Part shown: positions 15,480-22,368 of the stretch, piece by piece
How positions within the stretch are numbered: the first letter of the stretch is position 1
Layout: the number at the start of each line of letters is the position of its first letter
NCBI GenBank assembly: GCA_035462845.1
Contig: DATHTV010000204.1
Location: 1-31,760, forward strand
DNA from: DASTQL01 sp035462845
Lineage (GTDB): Bacteria > Actinomycetota > Actinomycetes > Jiangellales > Jiangellaceae
Direction of reading: 5' to 3'
DNA: 31,760 bases
Notes under the pieces: model-generated
The model's database searches: none
Told to the model about the DNA's origin: nothing
Seen by the model: only the letters and a program-made list of their open reading frames with translations
Position numbers and translations under genes: made by a program

Positions 15480-16961
15480 GTGGCCGGGCCGGCCGGCCCG
15501 GCCACCACCGGCCCGAGGGACAACCGCAGGGACAACCCCAGGGGCGGCGACCCGGACGACCCGGGCGCCTCGCCGACCACGACGGCGTACCGGTCGCTCT
15601 CCTACTGGCACGACTCGCTGCCACCCGAGGACACCCTCGTCCCACGGAGGCCGTTACCGGGTGACCGGGACGCCGACGTGGTGGTGGTCGGGGCCGGGTT
15701 CACCGGGCTGTGGACCGCGTACTACCTGCTGGCCGCTGATCCCGCCCTGCGGGTCGTGGTGCTCGAACGGGAGGTGGCGGGCTTCGGGGCCTCCGGCCGC
15801 AACGGCGGGTGGTGCTCCTCGCTCTTCCCCGCCACCTGGGAGTCGCTCGCGTCGGCGTCCTCCCGCGACGACGCGGTACGCCTCCAGCGCGCCCTGGACG
15901 CCACTGTCGACGAGGTCGGCCGCGTGGTGGCCACCGAGGGCATCGAGGCCGACTGGGCGAAGGGCGGCACCGTGTCGCTGGCCCGCTCGGCGACCCAGCT
16001 CCGCCGGGCGCGCTCGGCTGTCGAGCACGCGCGCGCCTGGGGGCGCTCGCCGGACGACCTGCGCCTCCTCGGTGCCGACGAGGCCAGTCGGCTGGCCGGG
16101 GCGACGCACGTGCTCGGCGGCACCTTCACCCCGCACTGCGCCGCCCTCCATCCCGCCCGCCTCGTCCGCGGGCTGGCCCGGGCGGTCGAGCGCCGCGGCG
16201 GCGTCGTCCACGAGGCCACGCCGGTGCTGCGGCTCGAGCCGGGTCGGGCCGTCACCCCGTACGGCAGCGTGCGGGCCGAGCACGTGGTGCGCGCCACCGA
16301 GGGCTACACGCCGATGCTGCCCGGGCACCGCCGGACCGTGATGCCGGTCTACTCGCTCCTGGTGGCCACCGAGCCGCTGCCGGCGTCCGCCTGGGAGCGG
16401 ATCGGGCTCGCCGAGCGGCCCACCTTCACCGACCTGCGGCACATGATCGTGTACGGCCAGCGCACCGCCGACGGCCGGCTCGCCTTCGGCGGGCGCGGCG
16501 CCCCGTACCGGGCCGGCTCCCGCGTGCACCCGGACCTCGACCGCGACGAGCGGGTGTTCGGCTGGCTGCGCCGCACCCTCGCCGACGCCTTCCCCGAGGT
16601 CCGGCAGGCGCGCTTCACCCACGCGTGGGGGGGCCCGCTGGGGATCGCCCGCGACTGGTGGGCCTCGGTGGGCGTGGATCGCGCGACGGGCGCGGCCTGG
16701 GCCGGCGGTTACGTCGGGGACGGGGTGGCCACGTCCAACCTGGCCGGCCGGACGCTGGCCGACCTGCTGGTCGGCCGCGACAGCGACCTGGTCACCCTGC
16801 CGTGGGTGGGCCACCGGTCCCGCCGGTGGGAGCCGGAGCCGCTGCGCTGGCTCGGCGTCAACGCGAGCCTGCGCGCGATGGGCTGGGCCGACGCGGAGGA
16901 GCAGCTGACCGGCCGCGAGTCCCTGCTGGCCAGGACCGTCTCCCGGGCGGTCGGTGCCTGA
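15480..16961 (+). CDS. FAD-dependent amine oxidase, DAO family (second paralogue)
   Basis: A flavoprotein of about 493 residues in the DAO superfamily. After an unconserved Gly/Pro/Asp-rich leader of some 35 residues come SYWHDSLPP, the FAD motif VVVVGAGFTGLWTAYYLL (67-84) and GASGRNGGWCSSLFP (103-117), a counterpart of the motif in the 6214-7650 enzyme. The C-terminus has FTHAWGGPLGIARDWW and GGYVGDGVATSNLAGRTLADL, the second flavin contact. It probably oxidises an amine or imino/amino acid, making hydrogen peroxide. GTG 15480 is chosen because GGAGG sits seven bases upstream; GTG 15435 would overlap the aminotransferase end and lacks support. The gap after the aminotransferase is 29 bp, so the two genes are likely one transcript. 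Confidence 0.82.
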   Translation: MAGPAGPATTGPRDNRRDNPRGGDPDDPGASPTTTAYRSLSYWHDSLPPEDTLVPRRPLPGDRDADVVVVGAGFTGLWTAYYLLAADPALRVVVLEREVAGFGASGRNGGWCSSLFPATWESLASASSRDDAVRLQRALDATVDEVGRVVATEGIEADWAKGGTVSLARSATQLRRARSAVEHARAWGRSPDDLRLLGADEASRLAGATHVLGGTFTPHCAALHPARLVRGLARAVERRGGVVHEATPVLRLEPGRAVTPYGSVRAEHVVRATEGYTPMLPGHRRTVMPVYSLLVATEPLPASAWERIGLAERPTFTDLRHMIVYGQRTADGRLAFGGRGAPYRAGSRVHPDLDRDERVFGWLRRTLADAFPEVRQARFTHAWGGPLGIARDWWASVGVDRATGAAWAGGYVGDGVATSNLAGRTLADLLVGRDSDLVTLPWVGHRSRRWEPEPLRWLGVNASLRAMGWADAEEQLTGRESLLARTVSRAVGA

Positions 16962-16973
16962 CGTGCGGTCCAA

Positions 16974-16987
16974 GGACCTCCGGCCCT
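16974..16987 (+). promoter_or_regulatory. DosR/DevR-like box upstream of the WS/DGAT gene
   Basis: The sequence AAGGACCTCCGGCCCTGC (16972-16989) contains GGAC-N4-GGCCCT, a near fit to the GGGAC-N4-G(T/G)CCC core of actinobacterial DosR/DevR sites. It ends 67 bp before the acyltransferase ATG. The same GGAC-N4-GGCCCT pattern occurs upstream of the CoA synthetase at 20863-20876. Part of it also forms a CCGGCC-ctgc-GGCCGG hairpin (16980-16995), which could instead end the preceding oxidase transcript. Confidence 0.35.
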
Positions 16988-17054
16988 GCGGCCGGCGGTA
17001 GTACGGTGCGACGCTTCGGGTACGGGAACCGGGCGGGAGCTGGGTGGGACGACG

Positions 17055-18452
17055 ATGACCGGGAAGAGGCCGATCGGTGCGGTCGACACCATCTGGCTCA
17101 ACATGGACCGGCCGGACAACCTCATGGTCATCGACGCCGTCATGTGGTTCGACGAGCCCGTCGACTGGGACCGGCTGGAGAAGGTGATCCAGCACCGGCT
17201 GGTCGACCGCTACCCGGTCTTCCGGCAGCGCCCGCTGCCCGGGCTCCCGCCGCTCACCAGCCCGCAGTGGGAGGACGACGAGGAGTTCGCGCTCGAGCGC
17301 CACCTGCGCCGGGTGACCCTCGAGGCGCCGGGCGACGAGTCGGCGCTGCAGGCCTACGTGGAGTCCCAGCTGCACCTGCCGCTGGACCGCTCGCAGCCGC
17401 TGTGGGAGTTCCACCTGATCGACGGCTTCGGCTCCGGCGCCGCGGTGCTCTGCCGCTTCCACCACGCGCTGGCCGACGGGATCGCCCTGGCCCAGGTGCT
17501 GCTGTCGCTCACCGACCCCACCCCCACGACCGACCTCGAACCGGACGTCCCCGAGCCCGACCCCCAGCCGGCCACGGGGTCGCGGACCGCGGCCGCCCTG
17601 GCAGCGGTCACCGGCACCGCGACCTCGGCCCTGCGCAGCTCCCTGCACCTGCTCGGGGACCTGCCACACATCGTCGACCCGCGCCGGGTCGTCGACGTGC
17701 TGACCCTGGCGCAGCAGACCGGGCACGTCATGGACAAGCTGCTGCTCGGGTCGCTTCCCGAGAGCCCGCTGACCGGTGTCCCCGGGGTCCCGAAGCGGGC
17801 GGTGTGGTCCTCCCCGCACGACCTCGCGGCGGTCAAGCGGGTCGGGCGGCTCTCCGGCGCCACCGTCAACGACGTCATGGTCTCGGCGGTGTCCGGCGCG
17901 CTGTCCTCGTACGTCCTCGACCACGGTGGCGAGCCGACCGACCTGACCACGATGGTGCCGGTCAACCTGCGACCGCTGGACCGCCCGCTGCCGCGCGAGC
18001 TGGGCAACCGCTTCGCGCTCGTGCTGCTGTCGCTGCCCACTGGCGTGTACGCGCCCCTCCAGCGGCTCGCCGAGACCAAGCGGCGGATGGACGAGATCAA
18101 GACGTCGCCGGAGGCGGTGCTGACGTTCGGGCTGATCACGGCGATCGGCCGGACCGGCCCGGACATCGAGCGCGTCCTCGTGAACTTCTTCTCCGGCAAG
18201 GCGTTCGGCGTCACCACCAACGTCATCGGGCCGCGCGAGGCCCGCTACGTCGCGGGCACCCGGATGGTCGGCGTCCTCGGCTGGGTCCCCGGGTCGGGTC
18301 ACCAGACGGTGGGGGTGTCGATCTTCACCTACGACGGGACCGTCCGGGTGGGGTTCAAGGTGGACGCCACGGTGGTGCCGCACCCGGAGGCCCTGGTCCG
18401 CGGCTTCGACCAGGCGCTGGACGACCTGCAGCGCATGGCCGCGGCGGTCTGA
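17055..18452 (+). CDS. Wax ester synthase/diacylglycerol acyltransferase (WS/DGAT)
   Basis: A 465-residue acyltransferase of the actinobacterial WS/DGAT (Tgs) family, which esterifies acyl-CoA to diacylglycerol or fatty alcohol for storage lipid. Visible landmarks are the N-terminal PIGAVDTIWLNMDRPDNLM, PLDRSQPLWEFHLIDG (109-124), the catalytic HHALADG (136-142, an HHxxxDG motif), and the C-terminal VTTNVIGPREARYVAG, equivalent to the SNVPGP region. All expected residues are present and length is normal (about 450-480). The ATG follows GGTGGGA at reasonable spacing after a 93-bp gap. It is followed by an SRPBCC protein 14 bases downstream. Family members in mycobacteria (tgs1) are induced in hypoxia via DosR, relevant to the box upstream. 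Confidence 0.88.
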   Translation: MTGKRPIGAVDTIWLNMDRPDNLMVIDAVMWFDEPVDWDRLEKVIQHRLVDRYPVFRQRPLPGLPPLTSPQWEDDEEFALERHLRRVTLEAPGDESALQAYVESQLHLPLDRSQPLWEFHLIDGFGSGAAVLCRFHHALADGIALAQVLLSLTDPTPTTDLEPDVPEPDPQPATGSRTAAALAAVTGTATSALRSSLHLLGDLPHIVDPRRVVDVLTLAQQTGHVMDKLLLGSLPESPLTGVPGVPKRAVWSSPHDLAAVKRVGRLSGATVNDVMVSAVSGALSSYVLDHGGEPTDLTTMVPVNLRPLDRPLPRELGNRFALVLLSLPTGVYAPLQRLAETKRRMDEIKTSPEAVLTFGLITAIGRTGPDIERVLVNFFSGKAFGVTTNVIGPREARYVAGTRMVGVLGWVPGSGHQTVGVSIFTYDGTVRVGFKVDATVVPHPEALVRGFDQALDDLQRMAAAV

Positions 18453-18466
18453 GCACGGGAGGCACG

Positions 18467-18901
18467 ATGCCGACGGACAGCGCCCGCCAGACCGTCGAGG
18501 TCGCCGCCCCGCTGCGCCGGGTCCTCGCGACGATCCGTGACGTGGGGTCGCAGCCCGAGTGGGTCCCCGAGGTGCTCGAGGCCGAGGTGCTCGAGGAGTA
18601 CGAGGACGGCACGCCGGCGACGGCGAAGTTCTCCGCCGCGGCGCCCGTCGGCACCGACCAGTACACCCTCAGCTATGGGCACCGCCCCGACGGCATGGAC
18701 TGGTCGCTGGTCGAGGGGCGGCTGCAGACGGGCCAGGACGGACGGTACGACGTGCGCTCGCTCGGCCGCAGCCGCACCGAGGTCAGCTTCGAGCTGACGA
18801 TCAGCCACCACCTGCCGCTGCCCGGGTTCGTCCGGCGGCGCGTGGTCAACGGTCTCGTCAGCAGCACGCTCACCGGGCTGAAGGGGCGCGTCGAGGCCTG
18901 A
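18467..18901 (+). CDS. SRPBCC (START-like) family protein
   Basis: A 144-residue protein with the layout of SRPBCC/polyketide-cyclase-like lipid-binding folds: an opening strand TVEVAAPLRRVLATIRDVGSQPEWVPEV (about 8-35), a run of alternating beta strands (EVLEEYEDGTPATAKFSAAA, YTLSYGH, WSLVEGRLQT) and a C-terminal helix (GFVRRRVVNGLVSSTLTGLKGRVEA). No enzymatic residue is evident. Members bind hydrophobic ligands, and its coupling to the acyltransferase suggests a role in handling a lipid substrate; that is inference. GGGAGG lies four bases before the ATG. Its stop lies inside a palindrome that also contains the stop of the convergent CoA synthetase. Confidence 0.8.
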   Translation: MPTDSARQTVEVAAPLRRVLATIRDVGSQPEWVPEVLEAEVLEEYEDGTPATAKFSAAAPVGTDQYTLSYGHRPDGMDWSLVEGRLQTGQDGRYDVRSLGRSRTEVSFELTISHHLPLPGFVRRRVVNGLVSSTLTGLKGRVEA

Positions 18902-18911
18902 CCGGGTCAGG
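18897..18911. terminator. Shared hairpin holding both convergent stop codons
   Basis: CCTGAC-CGG-GTCAGG is a perfect 6-bp stem with a 3-base loop. The plus-strand TGA (18899-18901) and minus-strand TGA (18907-18909) of the two convergent genes both lie inside the stem. It may act as a bidirectional terminator or simply reflect compact packing. Confidence 0.4.
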
Positions 18912-20835
18912 TCCGCAGCACCGGGCGCAGCGCCTCGAGGACACCGGCGTCGTCGATCGTCCCCGGCAGCGCGGGCTCCTGCCCGTCCGCGATCTCACGC
19001 ATCGTCTTGCGCAGGATCTTGCCGGACCTGGTCTTGGGCAGGGCCGGGACCACGTCGACCCTGCGCAGGGCCGCGACCGCGCCGACCTGGTCCCGCACGG
19101 CCTGGACGAGCTCTGCGGCGACCTGCTCGGGTGCCGCGTCGACGCCGGCCTTGAGCACCACGAAGCCCCTCGGCACCTGACCCTTGAGGTCGTCGTGCAC
19201 ACCCACCACCGCGCACTCGGCCACCGCGGGGTGGCCGGCGAGCACGGCCTCCATCGTGCCGGTCGAGAGCCGGTGGCCGGCGACGTTGATGACGTCGTCG
19301 GTGCGCCCCATGACGAAGAGGTAGCCCTCCTCGTCGACGTGCCCCCCGTCGCCGGTGAGGTAGTAGCCGGGGTAGGCCGTCAGGTACGAGTCCACGTACC
19401 GCTCGTCGTCGCCCCACAGGGTGGGCAGCGTCCCGGGTGGCAGCGGCAGCCGGATGCAGATCGCCCCCTCCGTGCCGGGCGGCACCGGCTCCGCGTTGCC
19501 GTCCAGCACCCGAACGTCGTAGCCCGGCACCGGGACCGACGGGGACCCGGACTTGAGCGGCATCGGTGCGAGGCCGCGGAGGTTGGCGCAGATCGGCCAG
19601 CCGGTCTCGGTCTGCCACCAGTTGTCCACCACGGGGACCCCGAGCGTCTCGGTCGCCCACGCGTACGTGTCCGGGTCGAGCCGCTCGCCGGCGAGGAAGA
19701 GAGCCCGCAGGGACGAGACGTCGTAGCGGGCCAGGTGCTCCGCCTCCGGGTCCTCCTTGCGTACGGCCCGGAAGGCGGTGGGTGCGGTGAACAGCGCCTT
19801 GACCCGGTAGTCCGAGATCACCCGCCAGAAGGCGCCGGCGTCCGGCGTGCCCACCGGCTTGCCCTCGTACAGCACCGTCGTCGCGCCGGTCAGCAGCGGC
19901 GCGTAGACGATGTAGGAGTGCCCGACGACCCAGCCGACGTCGGACGCCGCCCACCACACGTCACCGGGGCCGATCCCGTACACGTTCTCCATCGACCAGC
20001 GCAGCGCGACCGCGTGCCCGCCGTTGTCGCGCACGATGCCCTTGGGCCGCCCGGTGGTGCCCGACGTGTAGAGGATGTAGAGCGGGTCGGTCGCGGCCAC
20101 CGGGACCGGGTCGACGGCCTCCGCGCCGGTCATCACGTCGGTCCAGTCCACGTCCCGCCCCGGCACCAGGTCGGCCTCCTGCTGGGGCCGCTGCAGCACC
20201 ACCACCGTCGCCGGCGCGTGCACGGCGAGCTCGAGCGCCCGGTCGAGCATCGGCTTGTACGGGACCACGCGCGAGGGCTCGATGCCGCAGGACGCCGACA
20301 CGACGGCCACCGGCCGGGCGTCGTCGATCCGCGCTGCCAGCTCCTTGGGCGCGAAGCCGCCGAACACCACCGAGTGCACCGCACCGAGCCGCGCACACGC
20401 CAGCATGGCGACCACGGCCTCGGGGACCATCGGCAGGTAGACCACGACCCGGTCGCCGCGCTGCACGCCCAGCCGCCGCAGCCCGCCCGCGAAGCGGGCC
20501 ACCTCGTCGAGCAGCTCGGCGTACGTGAACCGGGCGGTGCGGCCCGTCACCGGCGAGTCGTAGACGAGGGCGGCCTGGTCACCACGGCCGGCAGCCACGT
20601 GCCGGTCCAGCGCGTTGGCGCAGGTGTTGAGCTCCCCGTCGGGGAACCACCGGTAGAACGGCGCCCCGGAGGCGTCGAGGACCCGGCTCGGCGGCCGGGT
20701 CCAGTCGACGGCTCCGGCGGCCTCGCCCCAGAACCCCTCGGGGTCGGCCAGGCTGCGGTGGTAGGCCGTGCGGTAGCGCTCGACGGCGTCCGGGTCGGGT
20801 GTCACCTGCGTCACGGGAGCGGCCATGGCGGGCAT
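18907..20835 (-). CDS. Propionyl/acetyl-CoA synthetase (PrpE-like)
   Basis: A 642-residue AMP-forming acyl-CoA synthetase. The phosphate loop is YTSGTTGRPKG, followed by DNGGHAVALRWSMENVYG; ASDVGWVVGHSYIVYAPLL and YEGKPVGTPDAGAFWRVI are strongly PrpE-like, as is the DNWWQTETGWP acyl-pocket region. The hinge motif is GRTDDVINVAGHRLSTG and the A10 lysine is in PKTRSGKILRKTMRE, the usual site of regulatory acetylation in Acs/PrpE. It activates propionate, and probably acetate, to the CoA thioester. I chose ATG 20835 because GGAGAGG lies eight bases upstream; GTG 20859 would add eight residues containing that site. A DosR-like box lies 27 bp before the start. Confidence 0.88.
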   Translation of the reverse strand: MPAMAAPVTQVTPDPDAVERYRTAYHRSLADPEGFWGEAAGAVDWTRPPSRVLDASGAPFYRWFPDGELNTCANALDRHVAAGRGDQAALVYDSPVTGRTARFTYAELLDEVARFAGGLRRLGVQRGDRVVVYLPMVPEAVVAMLACARLGAVHSVVFGGFAPKELAARIDDARPVAVVSASCGIEPSRVVPYKPMLDRALELAVHAPATVVVLQRPQQEADLVPGRDVDWTDVMTGAEAVDPVPVAATDPLYILYTSGTTGRPKGIVRDNGGHAVALRWSMENVYGIGPGDVWWAASDVGWVVGHSYIVYAPLLTGATTVLYEGKPVGTPDAGAFWRVISDYRVKALFTAPTAFRAVRKEDPEAEHLARYDVSSLRALFLAGERLDPDTYAWATETLGVPVVDNWWQTETGWPICANLRGLAPMPLKSGSPSVPVPGYDVRVLDGNAEPVPPGTEGAICIRLPLPPGTLPTLWGDDERYVDSYLTAYPGYYLTGDGGHVDEEGYLFVMGRTDDVINVAGHRLSTGTMEAVLAGHPAVAECAVVGVHDDLKGQVPRGFVVLKAGVDAAPEQVAAELVQAVRDQVGAVAALRRVDVVPALPKTRSGKILRKTMREIADGQEPALPGTIDDAGVLEALRPVLRT

Positions 20836-20862
20836 GGTGCCGACCTCTCCGGCCGGCACGGA

Positions 20863-20876
20863 AGGGCCTGGCGTCC
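20863..20876 (-). promoter_or_regulatory. DosR/DevR-like box upstream of the CoA synthetase gene
   Basis: On the minus strand CAGGGACGCCAGGCCCTT (20862-20879) contains GGGAC-GCCA-GGCCC, an exact fit to the loose GGGAC-N4-GGCCC pattern, and shares GGAC-N4-GGCCCT with the box before the WS/DGAT gene. It lies in the 122-bp divergent gap between the CoA synthetase and the PPOX-fold gene and could serve either. Chance occurrence in such GC-rich DNA is a real possibility. Confidence 0.35.
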
Positions 20877-20957
20877 CTGCTGCGGCGAGCGGGGGGCGAC
20901 GGGCGACGAGCGGTCCGGTCGGCGCCCGGCCCGCCGCGACCGTTAGCGTGACCGGCC

Positions 20958-21359
20958 GTGGCCCTCGACCCCGCCGGCCTCCCGCCGGCCGCGCTCGACT
21001 TCCTGGCGCAGCGGCACCTCGCCACGCTCACCACACTGCGCCCGGACGGCACGCCGCACGTCGTCCCCGTCGGCTTCACCTGGGACGCCGCGACCGGCCT
21101 GGCGCGGGTGATCACGTCCCGGACGAGCCGCAAGGCACGCAACGTGGCCGCCGGCACCCGGGCCGTGCTGTGCCAGGTGGAGGGCCGCCGCTGGCTGTCG
21201 CTCGAGGGACCCGCGCGGTTGCGGCCGGAGGCCGAGGCGGTCCACGACGCCGAGCGGCGCTACGCGCTGCGGTACCGGGAACCGCGGCCCAACCCGGAGC
21301 GGGTCGTGCTCGAGGTCGTCGTGGACCGCGTGCTGGGCAGCGTCCCGCCCTGGGACTGA
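20958..21359 (+). CDS. PPOX-class flavin/F420-dependent family protein
   Basis: A 133-residue split-barrel protein of the pyridoxamine-5'-phosphate-oxidase-like superfamily. Family cues are FLAQRHLATLTTLRPDGTPHVVPVGFTWD (about 15-43), RVITSRTSRKARNVAAGTRAVLCQVEG (about 50-76) and WLSLEGPARL (79-88), typical of actinobacterial F420-dependent PPOX proteins of 130-150 residues. The R..SRKARN segment usually contacts the cofactor phosphate. The true substrate is unknown; related enzymes reduce biliverdin or quinone-like compounds using F420H2. The start is GTG 20958. It diverges from the CoA synthetase and converges on the DivIVA/VOC gene, with a hairpin between them. Confidence 0.75.
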   Translation: MALDPAGLPPAALDFLAQRHLATLTTLRPDGTPHVVPVGFTWDAATGLARVITSRTSRKARNVAAGTRAVLCQVEGRRWLSLEGPARLRPEAEAVHDAERRYALRYREPRPNPERVVLEVVVDRVLGSVPPWD

Positions 21360-21367
21360 GGCACCGG

Positions 21368-21382
21368 GCGCCGTGACGGCGC
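21368..21382. terminator. Hairpin between convergent PPOX and DivIVA/VOC genes
   Basis: Perfect stem GCGCCG/CGGCGC with loop TGA, lying in the 29-bp gap between the two convergent stops. It is placed to end transcription from either side. There is no T-run. Confidence 0.45.
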
Positions 21383-21388
21383 GGCCGG

Positions 21389-22333
21389 TCAGGGGGCGAC
21401 GACCTCGACCTCGAAGCCCTCGGCGTTCTCCAGGTAAGCCGCGTAGTGCGCCGGCCCACCGGCGTACGGGTGGAGGTCGGCGAACAGCAGCCGCCACCCG
21501 TAGTCGGGTGCCTCGGCGACGACCCGGTCGACCATCCAGCGCTCGGGCACGGCCAGGGCCAGGTGGTTGAGGCCAGGTCGCCGGCGGTCGTGCGGCTGGC
21601 GGCTCATGTCCGGGGACGTCTCCACCACGAGGTACGGACCCCGGCCCGGCGCCTGCCCCGCGCGGCCGCGCTCCCACACCTGGAACAGCGTCCAGCCCAG
21701 CCGCTCGAGCAGCCAGCCCAGCGAGCGCACCGACCCCGCGAGGTCCTCGACCCACACCTCGAGGTGGTGCAGGCCGGTCGACGGCGCGGGCACCGCGGCG
21801 ACCGTCCGTCCGTGGTGGCGCGGTGCGGGCACGCCTGCGTGCGCGCGGTCAGCGGTGGCCCGACCGGCCGGTGCGGCCGGAGCCGGCCAGGCCTGGGTGG
21901 CCTCCGGGTCCGCCGCGGCGACCCCGACCGACACCGGGACCGGCACCGGGACCTGCACCGGCACCGAGGCTGCGGTGGCCTGGACCGCCGCAGGAACCTG
22001 GGCAGGGATGCGTGCCGACTCGGCCGCGGGCCCGGGGCCGGGGCCGGGGCCGGGGCCGGGGCCGGCAGGAGTGTGCGCGGGCTCGGGCTCGTGCTGCCGC
22101 AGCACGGCCGCCGCGGCGTCGAGCCAGTCGTCGACGTCGTCCATGGAGTAGCACTCGCGGAACCGCACCACGCGGAACTCGTAGCCCTCGATCGCCTCGG
22201 GCGTCAGGGCTCTGCTGCCCGCGCTGCCCTCGAGGGTGTCGAGCACGCGGTCCACGAAGTCGTCCACGTCGTCGAGGTCGTAGCCCTCGCGGACCCGATG
22301 GGTACGGAAGGCGGGGTCGAGGTCGAACGGCAC
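21389..22333 (-). CDS. Tandem DivIVA-type repeats fused to a VOC (glyoxalase-fold) domain
   Basis: A 314-residue protein with unusual architecture. Two DivI1A-type repeats open it: FRTHRVREGYDLDDVDDFVDRVLDTLE (about 9-35) and FRVVRFRECYSMDDVDDWLDAAAAVL (about 53-78). A 100-residue disordered linker follows, with six Gly-Pro units (91-102) and a VPVQVPVPVPV stretch. It ends with a VOC domain (187-314: GLHHLEVWVEDLAGSVRS at the start, LNHLALAV in the middle, AYLENAEGFEVEVV at the end). DivIVA repeats usually mediate coiled-coil or polar association; VOC folds bind metals or small molecules. GTG 22333 is preceded by AAAGAG at seven bases. It follows rlmN by 35 bp on the same strand. The function of the fusion is unknown. 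Confidence 0.75.
   Translation of the reverse strand: MPFDLDPAFRTHRVREGYDLDDVDDFVDRVLDTLEGSAGSRALTPEAIEGYEFRVVRFRECYSMDDVDDWLDAAAAVLRQHEPEPAHTPAGPGPGPGPGPGPAAESARIPAQVPAAVQATAASVPVQVPVPVPVSVGVAAADPEATQAWPAPAAPAGRATADRAHAGVPAPRHHGRTVAAVPAPSTGLHHLEVWVEDLAGSVRSLGWLLERLGWTLFQVWERGRAGQAPGRGPYLVVETSPDMSRQPHDRRRPGLNHLALAVPERWMVDRVVAEAPDYGWRLLFADLHPYAGGPAHYAAYLENAEGFEVEVVAP
22034..22063. repeat. GGGGCC hexanucleotide repeat, five units
   Basis: Five perfect tandem GGGGCC units on the plus strand, read on the coding strand as Gly-Pro codons in the linker of the DivIVA/VOC protein. Unit length is six, so slippage would change the number of Gly-Pro pairs without shifting the frame. The G-rich strand could form a quadruplex. 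Confidence 0.9.
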
Positions 22334-22368
22334 GATCAGGCTCTTTCGGTCGAACGGTCGGGCTGATA

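Noticed and set aside
16980..16995. CCGGCC-ctgc-GGCCGG hairpin as terminator of the second oxidase gene
   Set aside because: Possible, but it overlaps the GGAC-N4-GGCCCT box and such short GC stems are frequent here, so I did not list it separately.
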